Origin: DASQVO01 sp035640715
GTDB taxonomy: Bacteria > Actinomycetota > Actinomycetes > Streptosporangiales > Streptosporangiaceae
Assembly (NCBI GenBank): GCA_035640715.1
Contig: DASQVO010000462.1
Location: forward strand, 1 to 16,403
Length of the DNA: 16,403 nucleotides
Direction of reading: 5' to 3'
The stretch's first letter is position 1, and each line of letters begins with the position of its first letter. The notes under the pieces were generated by a model, which saw only the letters and a program-made list of their open reading frames with translations, had not been told where the DNA came from and did no database searches. Below are positions 6,265 to 14,043 of the stretch, piece by piece. The position numbers and the translations under genes were made by a program.

Positions 6265-7230
6265 ATGCGGGGCTTGAGTGCCACGCCGGCGGCGCGGAGT
6301 ACCGCACGGCTCCGGCTTGGCACCTGCCCTGACTCCTGGGGCGTATGGTTCGCCGACGACCCGCTCCAGACCCCGTGGGATCGTTTCCTCGACGAAGTCG
6401 CCGATGTGGGCTATGAGTGGCTGGAGCTCGGGCCGTACGGCTACCTGCCCACAGACCCGGCCCGGCTGGCCGACGAGCTGGGCCGGCGTGGGCTCAAGGT
6501 GGCCGGCGGCACCATGCACGGGCACAGCGGCCTGCACCGGGCCAGCGACTGGCCGGACATCGTCCGCGCCACGCGCAAGGTGGCCGAGCTGACCGCCGCG
6601 GTGGGCGCGGAACACGTGATCTTCGTGCCGGTGCCCGGCTACCGCGACGACAAGACCGGCGCCTACCTCGAGAAGGCGGAACTCGACGACGACGCGTGGC
6701 GGACCCTCATCCGGGCTACCAACGAGCTGGGCAAGGTGGTGTCGCAGGAGTACGGCGTGCGCCTGCAATTCCACCCGCACGCGGACAGCCACGTGGAAAG
6801 GCAGGAGCAGACGGAGCGGTTCCTCGGCGAGACGGACCCGCGCTACGTGTCGCTCTGCCTGGACACTGGGCACCTGGCCTACCGTCACGCGGACAGCGTG
6901 GCCATCATCCGCAGCTACCCCGACCGGATCGGGTACGTGCACATCAAGCAGATGGACCCGGCCATCGTCGAGATCGCCGACCGCGACAACCTTGCGTTCG
7001 GCCAGGCTGTCGGGATGGGGGCCAGCTGTGAGCCGCCCGGGGGCGAGCCTGACATCGAATCGGTCACCAAGGCCCTGCTGGAGCTGGACCGGGACCTGTT
7101 CGTGGTGGTGGAACAGGACATGTACCCGGTCGATTTCGACAAGCCGAAGCCGATCGCGCAGCGCACCTACAACTACCTCCGCAGCGTGGGCATCGGCCGG
7201 CCAGGCGAGCCCGGGGGTGAGCGGCGGTGA
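6265..7230 (+). CDS. iolE: Inosose dehydratase (2-keto-myo-inositol dehydratase)
   Basis: A 321-residue TIM-barrel protein of the sugar phosphate isomerase/epimerase family. IolE removes water from 2-keto-myo-inositol to give 3D-(3,5/4)-trihydroxycyclohexane-1,2-dione, the second step of inositol breakdown. The N-terminal GTCPDSWGVWF (19-29) is close to the family signature. Likely metal or substrate residues are E54 in LELGPYG, H170 and H172 in QFHPHAD, D200 and H203 in CLDTGH, H227 in YVHIKQ, and E283 in VVVEQD. The start is uncertain: ATG 6265 gives a 15-residue extension and lacks a good ribosome binding site; TTG 6274 is another option. It starts 11 bases after the Cys-rich gene and ends in a GTGA overlap with iolG. 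Some family members act on other sugars, but the iol neighbours make IolE the best call. Confidence 0.88.
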   Translation: MRGLSATPAARSTARLRLGTCPDSWGVWFADDPLQTPWDRFLDEVADVGYEWLELGPYGYLPTDPARLADELGRRGLKVAGGTMHGHSGLHRASDWPDIVRATRKVAELTAAVGAEHVIFVPVPGYRDDKTGAYLEKAELDDDAWRTLIRATNELGKVVSQEYGVRLQFHPHADSHVERQEQTERFLGETDPRYVSLCLDTGHLAYRHADSVAIIRSYPDRIGYVHIKQMDPAIVEIADRDNLAFGQAVGMGASCEPPGGEPDIESVTKALLELDRDLFVVVEQDMYPVDFDKPKPIAQRTYNYLRSVGIGRPGEPGGERR

Positions 7231-8246
7231 CGGTCCGGGTTGGCGTCATCGGCACCGGCATGATCGGCCAGGACCACATCCGCAGGATCACCCAGGTGCT
7301 GTCCGGCGGGGCGATCACCGCCGTCACCGACGTCGACCGGGTCCGCGCCGAGCAGGTGGCCTCCGGCTTGCCCGGTACGACCGTGTATCCGGCGGGCCAG
7401 GACCTGATCGGGGACAGTGACGTCGACGCGGTTCTCGTCACCTCCTGGGGCCCCGCCCATGAGGAGCACGTCCTCGCGGCGATCGGCGCCGGCAAGCCGG
7501 TCTTCTGCGAGAAACCGCTCGCGACGACCAAGGAGGCGTGCCTGCGGATCATCGACGCCGAGATGGCGAGCGGCCGGCGGCTGGTTCAGGTCGGCTTCAT
7601 GCGCCGGTACGACGCTGCCTACCACGCACTCAAGGCGGCACTGGAGGCCGGCGAGATCGGCGCCCCGCTGATGATGCATTGCGTGCACCGCAATCCGTCG
7701 GTGCCGCCGTATGAGTTCACCACGGAGACGATGGTCAGCGACTCGGCGGTGCATGAGATCGACCTCGTGCGGTGGCTGTTCGACGACGAAGTCGTGGCCA
7801 CCAGCATCCTGAAGCCCCGCCGGACCAGCAAGGCCGGCGACGGCCTGCACGACCCGCTGATCGTGCTGCTCGAGATGGGCAGCGGCGTTCTGGTGGACGT
7901 CGAGGTGTTTGCCAACGCGACATACGGCTATGACATCCGCGGGGAGATCGTCGGCGAGAGCGGAACCGTGGCTCTTGCCAACACCGGCGAGGTGACGGTG
8001 AAACTGGATGGCCGGCGCAGCGGCCACGTTCCCGCGAACTGGCAGGAACGGTTTAGCCGCACCTTCGACGCCGAGCTGCAGGATTGGCTGAAGGCGGCGG
8101 CCGCCGGGACCTCGACCGGTCCCAGCGCCTGGGATGGCTATGCGGCCGCGGCCGTCACGGACTCCTGCCTGCGGGCGCTGCGGACCGGCAGCCGCACCGC
8201 GGTGTCCCTGCCCGAACGCCCCGACTTTTACGCGAAGGCGCATTGA
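7227..8246 (+). CDS. iolG: myo-Inositol 2-dehydrogenase (Gfo/Idh/MocA family)
   Basis: A 339-residue NAD-dependent oxidoreductase that converts myo-inositol to 2-keto-myo-inositol, the entry step of the pathway. The N-terminal Rossmann fold opens GVIGTGMIGQDH (6-17). The catalytic set matches inositol dehydrogenases by position: K96 in FCEKPLA, and D172 and H176 in VSDSAVHEIDLVRWL. The C-terminal half is the usual beta-sheet substrate domain. Start is GTG 7227, overlapping the iolE stop (7228-7230), so translation is coupled. Family members also act on scyllo-inositol or other polyols, and the exact substrate cannot be read from sequence. Length is typical. Confidence 0.93.
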   Translation: MTVRVGVIGTGMIGQDHIRRITQVLSGGAITAVTDVDRVRAEQVASGLPGTTVYPAGQDLIGDSDVDAVLVTSWGPAHEEHVLAAIGAGKPVFCEKPLATTKEACLRIIDAEMASGRRLVQVGFMRRYDAAYHALKAALEAGEIGAPLMMHCVHRNPSVPPYEFTTETMVSDSAVHEIDLVRWLFDDEVVATSILKPRRTSKAGDGLHDPLIVLLEMGSGVLVDVEVFANATYGYDIRGEIVGESGTVALANTGEVTVKLDGRRSGHVPANWQERFSRTFDAELQDWLKAAAAGTSTGPSAWDGYAAAAVTDSCLRALRTGSRTAVSLPERPDFYAKAH

Positions 8247-8250
8247 GGCG

Positions 8251-8337
8251 ATGGCGAGGAAGGTGCCGTTCCTGCGGATCCAGCCCTAGGGCACCGGCGG
8301 CGATGCCATCTACAAGACGAAGCAGGAGAGCTGGTGA
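8251..8337 (+). pseudogene. Coding-like 28-codon stretch with in-frame amber codon
   Basis: Between iolG and iolC a frame starts at ATG 8251 and reads MARKVPFLRIQP, then TAG (8287-8289), then GTGGDAIYKTKQESW to a TGA at 8335-8337. Nearly every third position is G or C on both sides of the amber codon, and the final TGA overlaps the iolC GTG (8334-8336) in the same GTGA style as other joins in this operon. That suggests a tiny gene, or the two ends of a larger deleted gene, broken by one stop. The ribosome binding site is poor. It matches nothing I know, and the stretch is short enough for chance. Confidence 0.3.
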
Positions 8338-9299
8338 CGACCGGAAAGCCCGGGCCATTCGAGGTGCTGACGATGGGCCGCATCGGGGTCGACATTTACC
8401 CCTTGCAGACCCGGCGGTCACTCCGGCACGCCGAGACCTTCGGCAAGTACCTCGGCGGCAGCGCGACCAACGTCGCAGTCGCCGCGGCGCGCTACGGGCG
8501 GCGGGCCGCTGTGATCAGCAGAACCGGCCACGACCCGTTCGGTGAGTTCATCCACGACGCGCTGCGCGCGTTCAACGTAGATGACCGTTTCGTGTCGGCC
8601 GTGCCCGCGCTGCCGACCCCCGTGACGTTCTGCGAGATCTTCCCGCCGGACAACTTCCCGCTGTACTTCTACCGCTTCCCGACCGCTCCTGACCTGCAGA
8701 TCAAGCCGGATGAGCTCGACGTCGACGCCATCACGCAGGCCGGCATCTTCTGGGTTACCGTGACCGGCCTGTGCCAGGAGCCGAGCCGGAGCGCCACCTT
8801 GCGCGCGCTGGAAAAGCGCGCCCGGACGGGCATGACCGTGCTCGACCTGGACTACCGGCCGATGTTCTGGCCGTCCCGGGAGGAAGCACACCGGTGGGTG
8901 CGCAAAGCCCTGCCCTACGCGACCGTGGCCGTGGGGAACCTGGATGAATGCGAAACCGCCGTCGGCGTCCGCGAGCCGCGCGCTGCGGCGCAGGCCCTGC
9001 ACGATGCGGGCGTGACGCTGGCCGTGGTCAAGCAGGGACCGGCCGGGGTTATGGCCTCGGACGGCACACAGGCCGTCGAGGTGCCGCCCGCCCCGGTGGA
9101 CGTCGTCAACGGGCTGGGCGCGGGAGACGCGTTCGGCGGCGCGCTGTGCCACAGCCTGCTGTCCGGCTGGGACCTGGAACGTACCCTGCGCTTCTGCAAC
9201 GCCGCCGGTGCGATCGTGGCCTCACGTCTCGCCTGCGCCGATGCGATGCCGACCGCGGATGAGGTCGAGACCAAGGTGCGGGAGGCGCAGCATGCATGA
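8334..9299 (+). CDS. iolC: 5-Dehydro-2-deoxygluconokinase (PfkB family)
   Basis: A 321-residue ribokinase-type sugar kinase that phosphorylates 2-deoxy-5-keto-D-gluconate (DKG) with ATP, the step before aldol cleavage. The substrate-side motif is YLGGSATNVAVAAARYG (39-55). The ATP-side signature is NGLGAGDAFGGAL (259-271), with catalytic base D265 and the GAGD anion hole. ITRAG-like lid residues and the FYRFPTAPD segment fit IolC more than fructokinase. Start is GTG 8334, with AGGAG (8323-8327) 6 bases upstream; it overlaps the TGA of the short broken ORF. The stop (9297-9299) overlaps iolB by 8 bases. Complete and of usual length. Confidence 0.92.
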   Translation: MTTGKPGPFEVLTMGRIGVDIYPLQTRRSLRHAETFGKYLGGSATNVAVAAARYGRRAAVISRTGHDPFGEFIHDALRAFNVDDRFVSAVPALPTPVTFCEIFPPDNFPLYFYRFPTAPDLQIKPDELDVDAITQAGIFWVTVTGLCQEPSRSATLRALEKRARTGMTVLDLDYRPMFWPSREEAHRWVRKALPYATVAVGNLDECETAVGVREPRAAAQALHDAGVTLAVVKQGPAGVMASDGTQAVEVPPAPVDVVNGLGAGDAFGGALCHSLLSGWDLERTLRFCNAAGAIVASRLACADAMPTADEVETKVREAQHA

Positions 9300-10167
9300 G
9301 GTGAAGCTCTCCCCTGTTGTCCGCCGCGGGACGACGGCGGACGGCCCGTACCTTACCCACATCACGCCGGAAGGCGCCGGCTGGGGCTATAGCGGCCTGC
9401 GCATCGCGGAGCTGCCGCCCGGGGGCGTGATCGAGCTGCAGACCGGCCCGGACGAGGTCATCGTGCTGCCGCTTTCCGGTTCGGCCACCGTCGACTGCGA
9501 CGGGCAGCACTTCACCCTGCGCGGGCGCCGCGATGTCTTCGATCGCGTCACCGATTTCGCCTACCTGCCCCGCGACGCAGCGGCCGTCGTCTCCGCCCCG
9601 GCCGGGGGCCGGTTCGCCCTGCCCTCGGCCCGGGCCGGCCAGCGTCTCGAGGCCCGCTACGGACCCGCCGGGGACGTTCCGGTGGAACTTCGCGGGGCGG
9701 GCTCGGCCAGCCGGCAGGTGAACAACTTCTGCTCGCCGGAGGCGTTCCGCGCCGACCGGCTGATCGCCGTGGAGGTCCTGACCCCCGGGGGGAACTGGTC
9801 GTCCTATCCGCCGCACAAGCACGACGTGGAAAGTGCGGACGAGTCGCAGCTCGAGGAGATCTATTACTTCGAGGTGGCCGAGGGCGGACTGGCATACCAG
9901 CGGGTCTACGGGTCGGGACCCGGCCGCGAGATCGATGTCTGCACGGAGGTCGGCACCGGTGATGTCGTGCTCATCCCGTACGGCTACCACGGCCCGTCCA
10001 TGGCCGCCCCCGGCTATGACCTCTACTACCTGAACGTGATGGCAGGTCCCGGCGAGCGTGTCTGGCGATTCTGCGATGATCCCGCCCATGCCTGGGTACG
10101 GGACGGCTGGGCCGGCACCGGGATCGACCCGCGCCTGCCCATGACCCGCGCTGGAGGTGACAGATGA
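9292..10167 (+). CDS. iolB: 5-Deoxy-glucuronate isomerase (KduI/IolB family)
   Basis: A 291-residue double-cupin isomerase that converts 5-deoxy-D-glucuronate to 2-deoxy-5-keto-D-gluconate, between IolD and IolC. Metal ligands are visible as PPHKHD (H175, H177), LEEIYYFE (E188 or E189) and PYGYHGP (H233). It opens MHEVKLSPVVRRG, close to other actinobacterial IolB. The chosen start is ATG 9292, which has GGAGG (9280-9284) 7 bases upstream and overlaps the end of iolC by 8 bases. An upstream in-frame ATG at 9208 would add 28 Arg/Pro-rich residues inside iolC and is rejected. The TGA overlaps the iolD ATG (ATGA at 10164-10167). Confidence 0.93.
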   Translation: MHEVKLSPVVRRGTTADGPYLTHITPEGAGWGYSGLRIAELPPGGVIELQTGPDEVIVLPLSGSATVDCDGQHFTLRGRRDVFDRVTDFAYLPRDAAAVVSAPAGGRFALPSARAGQRLEARYGPAGDVPVELRGAGSASRQVNNFCSPEAFRADRLIAVEVLTPGGNWSSYPPHKHDVESADESQLEEIYYFEVAEGGLAYQRVYGSGPGREIDVCTEVGTGDVVLIPYGYHGPSMAAPGYDLYYLNVMAGPGERVWRFCDDPAHAWVRDGWAGTGIDPRLPMTRAGGDR

Positions 10168-12074
10168 CCACTGCTGCCGGAGGCGGCCAGAAGGACACCG
10201 TCACGATCCGGCTGACCGTCGCCCAGGCCCTCGTGCGGTTCCTGGCCCAGCAGTACAGCGAGCGTGACGGGGCGGAGCAGCGGCTGATCCCCGGATGCTT
10301 CGGGATCTTCGGGCACGGCAACGTCGCCGGGGTCGGCCAGGCACTGCTGGAGGCGCAGCTCACCGGCCACGCGGACCTGCCGTATTACCTGGCGCGCAAC
10401 GAGCAGGCCATGGTGCACGCGGCGACCGGGTACGCGCGGATGCGCAACCGGCTGCAGGCCATGGCCTGCACCGCCTCGATCGGCCCGGGGTCCACCAACA
10501 TGCTCACCGGGGCCGCACTGGCGACGATCAACCGCATTCCCGTGCTGCTGCTGCCAAGCGACCTGTTCGCCACGCGGGTAGCCAGCCCGGTGCTGCAGGA
10601 ACTGGAAGATCCCCGTTCGTTCGATGTGTCCGTCAACGACGCGTTCCGGCCGCTGTCCCGGTTCTTTGACCGCATCTACCGGCCTGAGCAGCTTCCGTCG
10701 GCGCTGCTGTCGGCGATGCGGGTGCTGACCGATCCCGCCGAGGCCGGCGCGGTCACCCTCGCGCTCCCCCAGGACGTGCAGGCGGAGGCCTTCGACTGGC
10801 CCGAGGAGCTGTTCCGCCGGCGGGTCTGGCATATTGCCCGGCCGGTCCCCGAACCGGAGGCAGTGTCGCGCGCCGTGGAGCTGATCGCCGCCGCACAGCG
10901 CCCGCTCATCGTGGCGGGCGGCGGCGCTGCCTACGCCGAGGCGCACGAGGAGCTGCGCCGGCTGGCGGAGGCGACCGGCATCCCGGTCTGCGACACTCAG
11001 GCCGGCAAGGGTGCCCTGCCGTGGGACCATCCGCTGGCCGTCGGCGGAGTCGGCGCCACCGGGTCCGCGGCCGCCAACGCGCTGGCCGCCGAGGCCGATG
11101 TCGTCATCGGCATCGGCACGCGGTACACCGACTTCACCTCCGCATCACGCACTGCCTTCTGCAATCCTGCAGTCCGCTTCGTCAACCTCAACGTCGCCGC
11201 CTTCGACGCCGCGAAACACGCGGGAGTGCCGATCGTCGCCGACGCACGGCGGGGTATCGAGGCGCTGACTGCCGGGCTGGCCGGCTATCACGTCGACACC
11301 GGCTACACCGCGCGCATTCAGGACCTGGTGGCCCGCTGGACCCAGGTTGTAGATCACGCCTACCAGCTCGGCCACCAGCCGCTGCCCGCTCAGACCGAGG
11401 TGATCGGCGCGGTTAACGAGGCGGCCGGGCCACGCGACGTGATCGTCCAGGCTGCCGGAAGCCTGCCGGGTGACCTGCAGATGCTGTGGCGTTCCCGGGA
11501 TCCGAAGCAGTACCACGTCGAGTACGGCTACTCCTGCATGGGATACGAGATCGCCGGCGCGCTCGGGGTCAAGATGGCCGCGCCGGACCGTGAGGTCTTC
11601 GCTCTGGTCGGGGACGGCTCGTACCTGATGATGGCCCAGGAGATCGCCACCGCGGTGTCGGAGGGCATCAAGCTCATCATCATCCTGATCGACAACCACG
11701 GCTTCTCCAGCATCGGCTCGCTGTCGGAAAGCGTCGGCTCGCAGCGATTCGGCACCCAGTACCGCTACCGCAATTCCCGCTCCGGGATGCTCGACGGCGA
11801 CTACGTGCCGGTGGACCTGGCGGCCAATGCCGGGAGCCTGGGCGCGGACGTGCTGCGGACCCGGACGATCGGCGAGTTCCGCGCCGCCCTCGGCAAGGCG
11901 AGGGAGGCGCAGCGAACCACTGTCGTCTACATCGAGACCGACCCGCTCGCGCCGGTGCCCTCATCGGAGAGCTGGTGGGATGTCCCCGTCCCGGAGACCG
12001 CCGCCCTGACGAGCACCCGGGAGGCACGGCAGGCCTACGAGCAAGCCAAACGCCGGCAGCGCCGCTACCTGTAA
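10164..12074 (+). CDS. iolD: 3D-(3,5/4)-trihydroxycyclohexane-1,2-dione hydrolase
   Basis: A 636-residue thiamine-diphosphate enzyme of the acetolactate synthase fold, normal length for IolD. It hydrolyses the cyclic dione made by IolE to 5-deoxy-glucuronate, opening the inositol ring. The N-terminal Pyr domain has the cofactor-activating glutamate E80 in LARNEQAMVHAATGYAR. The PP domain has the ThDP/Mg motif beginning GDGSYLMMAQE (483-493) and ending LIDNHGF (508-514). The FGIFGHGNVAGVGQALLEAQ segment near residue 48 is characteristic of this branch and unlike acetolactate synthase. The ATG at 10164 overlaps the iolB stop. It is the last gene of the cluster: 201 bases without a gene follow. 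Confidence 0.95.
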   Translation: MTTAAGGGQKDTVTIRLTVAQALVRFLAQQYSERDGAEQRLIPGCFGIFGHGNVAGVGQALLEAQLTGHADLPYYLARNEQAMVHAATGYARMRNRLQAMACTASIGPGSTNMLTGAALATINRIPVLLLPSDLFATRVASPVLQELEDPRSFDVSVNDAFRPLSRFFDRIYRPEQLPSALLSAMRVLTDPAEAGAVTLALPQDVQAEAFDWPEELFRRRVWHIARPVPEPEAVSRAVELIAAAQRPLIVAGGGAAYAEAHEELRRLAEATGIPVCDTQAGKGALPWDHPLAVGGVGATGSAAANALAAEADVVIGIGTRYTDFTSASRTAFCNPAVRFVNLNVAAFDAAKHAGVPIVADARRGIEALTAGLAGYHVDTGYTARIQDLVARWTQVVDHAYQLGHQPLPAQTEVIGAVNEAAGPRDVIVQAAGSLPGDLQMLWRSRDPKQYHVEYGYSCMGYEIAGALGVKMAAPDREVFALVGDGSYLMMAQEIATAVSEGIKLIIILIDNHGFSSIGSLSESVGSQRFGTQYRYRNSRSGMLDGDYVPVDLAANAGSLGADVLRTRTIGEFRAALGKAREAQRTTVVYIETDPLAPVPSSESWWDVPVPETAALTSTREARQAYEQAKRRQRRYL

Positions 12075-12146
12075 CCGGGAAGCGGCCTTAATCCCTGATC
12101 CATCCCGCCGGAGCAGCCAGGTCGCGTGAGCGAGCTGGAGGGGCGC

Positions 12147-12192
12147 GGCGCCGCCTGGACTGAGCGAGGGACGAGCGAGGGAAGGCGGCACC
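12147..12192. repeat. Hairpin enclosing tandem GAGCGAGGGA repeats, downstream of iolD
   Basis: Arms GGCGCCGCCT (12147-12156) and AGGCGGCACC (12183-12192) pair over 10 positions with one mismatch. The 26-base loop holds GAGCGAGGGA twice (12162-12171 and 12173-12182); another GAGCGAG is at 12128-12134. It lies about 70 bases after the iolD stop and about 85 bases before pepA, so it may end the iol transcript, although no T-tract is present. It may also be one copy of a dispersed intergenic repeat. The rest of 12075-12275 shows no gene. Confidence 0.4.
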
Positions 12193-12262
12193 TCAAAGCG
12201 CCCCGGAAGCAAGCGGGAAACAGGGCGTGAACGGGCATGGCAAGCGCGCACGGGTGAGGCAC

Positions 12263-12268
12263 TAGCAT
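12263..12268 (+). promoter_or_regulatory. Probable -10 element for leaderless pepA transcription
   Basis: TAGCAT matches the actinobacterial TANNNT -10 pattern and ends 7 bases before the pepA GTG at 12276, the spacing expected for a transcript beginning at the start codon. No good -35 hexamer is visible, and no strong ribosome binding site precedes the GTG, which agrees with a leaderless start. Confidence 0.45.
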
Positions 12269-12275
12269 CGGCAGG

Positions 12276-13886
12276 GTGACGATGATGATCCATGCAAGCG
12301 AGGCGTCCGCCCGCGCCACCGAGGCGGACGCCCTCATCGTCGGCGTGATCCAGGGAGCTGACGGGCCCCGGCCGGCCCCGGGCGCCCGGGATGCCGACGA
12401 AGCACTCGGCGGCAACCTGGCGGATCTGCTGACCGCGCTCGACGCGACGGGCAGGCCCGAGGAGATAACCAAGATCCCGGCGGCTGGGCGCCTGCCCGTA
12501 CCGCTTATCGTCGCGGTGGGACTGGGCCGGGGTTCCGGCGATGCCAGCTCAGGCAACGCCGCCCCGGGCGGGGCCGAGATCCGGTTCGACCCCGAGACCC
12601 TGCGCCGCGCCGCCGGCGCGGCAGTGCGGGCACTGACATCCGGGCGCGCGGCCGCCCGGCCCGATGACGAAGGCCTGGCACCGGGCAGCTCAGCGGGCGG
12701 CGGGAAGCGGCGCATCGCGCTGGCCCTGCCGGCCAGGGACGCCGCCGAGGCCGAAGCCGTCGCGCTCGGTGCGTTGCTCGGCGGTTACGTGTTCCGGCGC
12801 TACCGCACCACCGGCGTCAGCCCCGACGCCGAGCTGACCATGCTGACGACGGGCCTGGCCGGGCCGGCCGGCCAGGCAGCCGCCGGCCGCGCCCAGGTGC
12901 TCGCCGATGCGGTGGCCCTCGTGCGCGACCTCGTGAACACCGGCCCCTCAGACCTGGTGCCGGCCACCTTCGCGGCCGAGGCCGAGCGGGTCGCCGCCGC
13001 GTGCGGGCTTGCCGTGCAGGTGCTGGATGAGAACGACCTGGCTGAGGGCGGCTACGGCGGCATCGTCGGGGTCGGGCAGGGCTCGGTGCACCCGCCGCGG
13101 CTCGTCCGGCTCGAATACACCCACCCTGATGCCGCGCGGACGCTGGTTCTCGCGGGCAAGGGCATCACCTTCGACTCCGGCGGGCTCTCACTCAAGCCGC
13201 CGAAATCCATGGAGTGGATGAAGGCGGACATGGGCGGCGCCGCGGCGGTGCTCGGTGCGCTGCAGGCCATCTCGGCGCTGAAACCGGCTGTCAACGTCAT
13301 CGGTTACCTGCCGCTGGCGGAGAACATGCCCAGCGGCTCCGCCCAGCGCCCGTCGGATGTGATCACCATCCACGGCGGCAAGACGGTGGAGGTACTGAAC
13401 ACCGACGCCGAGGGGCGCCTCGTCCTCGCCGACGCGCTGGCGCGCTCCGCGGCCGACTCCCCGGACCTGATCGTCGACATAGCGACCCTGACGGGGGCGC
13501 AGCTTGTCGCGCTCGGCCCGCGCGTCTCCGGCGTGATGGCCAATAGCGATGCCCTCGCCGCCGACATCGCGGCGGCCGCCGGCCGGGCCGGCGAGGCCGC
13601 GTGGCCGATGCCGCTGCCGGAGGAGCTGCGCAAGGGCCTGGACTCATCCGTGGCCGACCTCGCCAACATACCGCCGGACAAGAATGGCGGGATGCTGGTC
13701 GCGGGCCTGTTCCTCCGCGAGTTCGTACCCGGAGGCGTCCCGTGGGCGCACATCGACATCGCCGGGCCGTCCTTCAACGAGGGCGAGGCTTCCGGGTATA
13801 CCCCGAGAGGCGGGACGGGCGCGGCGACCAGGGCGCTTGTGCAGATCGCGGAGGACGTCGCGGGCGGCAAGCTCGCGCCAGGGTGA
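12276..13886 (+). CDS. pepA: Leucyl aminopeptidase, M17 family
   Basis: A 536-residue cytoplasmic metallo-aminopeptidase that releases N-terminal residues from peptides and helps recycle amino acids. The catalytic C-terminal domain is complete: AGKGITFDSGGLSLK with K295, D300 and K307; MKADMGG with D318; and NTDAEGRL with D377, E379 and R381. These sit at a near-constant offset of 24-25 from the E. coli PepA residues (from memory), so both metal sites and the catalytic Lys/Arg are present. The N-terminal domain carries low-complexity Gly/Ser/Ala inserts (about residues 86-105 and 125-147), which explains the extra length over about 500. Start GTG 12276 fits the leaderless promoter; ATG 12282 is the alternative. 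lpdA and an E2 gene follow, an order I recall as common in streptomycetes. Confidence 0.95.
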   Translation: MTMMIHASEASARATEADALIVGVIQGADGPRPAPGARDADEALGGNLADLLTALDATGRPEEITKIPAAGRLPVPLIVAVGLGRGSGDASSGNAAPGGAEIRFDPETLRRAAGAAVRALTSGRAAARPDDEGLAPGSSAGGGKRRIALALPARDAAEAEAVALGALLGGYVFRRYRTTGVSPDAELTMLTTGLAGPAGQAAAGRAQVLADAVALVRDLVNTGPSDLVPATFAAEAERVAAACGLAVQVLDENDLAEGGYGGIVGVGQGSVHPPRLVRLEYTHPDAARTLVLAGKGITFDSGGLSLKPPKSMEWMKADMGGAAAVLGALQAISALKPAVNVIGYLPLAENMPSGSAQRPSDVITIHGGKTVEVLNTDAEGRLVLADALARSAADSPDLIVDIATLTGAQLVALGPRVSGVMANSDALAADIAAAAGRAGEAAWPMPLPEELRKGLDSSVADLANIPPDKNGGMLVAGLFLREFVPGGVPWAHIDIAGPSFNEGEASGYTPRGGTGAATRALVQIAEDVAGGKLAPG

Positions 13887-13974
13887 GCCGGCCGGAATGG
13901 GCAGGCTTGCCCGGGGCTGGCCCGTCAGCGTGGGCAGGCTCACCCCGTCCAGCGCGTCAGCGTGGGCAAACTCG
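13866..13974 (+). repeat. Degenerate tandem repeat of about 33 bases arising at the pepA 3' end
   Basis: Four related units begin with GGCAAGCTCG (13866, the last codons of pepA), GGCAGGCTTG (13900), GGCAGGCTCA (13933) and GGCAAACTCG (13965), spaced 34, 33 and 32 bases. The last two units share an exact 14-base CGTCAGCGTGGGCA (13923-13936, 13955-13968). The first unit encodes the Gly-Lys-Leu-Ala-Pro-Gly end of PepA, and later units still resemble that coding sequence (GGGCAAACTCGCACCCGGG). Changing spacing and stops mean the copies are not translated with pepA. The rest of the pepA-lpdA gap (13975-14043) holds only an AT-rich stretch and the lpdA ribosome binding site AGGAG (14032-14036). Confidence 0.6.
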
Positions 13975-14043
13975 CACCCGGGCGTGCCCGCCAGGGTGAA
14001 ATGATGGAACAGCAGAAAAATTTCCCGAGACAGGAGTTATCTC

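Noticed and set aside
5869..6942. Long minus-strand open frame (357 codons) opposite the Cys-rich gene and iolE
   Set aside because: It is an antisense shadow of two plus-strand genes with clear motifs; composition is Val/Arg/His-rich without domain signatures.
7173..8243. Long minus-strand open frame opposite iolG
   Set aside because: Antisense shadow: iolG has exact catalytic K96/D172/H176, while this frame shows only GC-driven composition.
9208..9291. Upstream ATG extension of iolB
   Set aside because: It adds Arg/Pro-rich residues inside iolC; ATG 9292 has a proper ribosome binding site and a family-like N-terminus.
9106..11030. Two long minus-strand frames opposite iolB and iolD
   Set aside because: Antisense shadows with no recognisable domains, fully covered by confident plus-strand enzymes.
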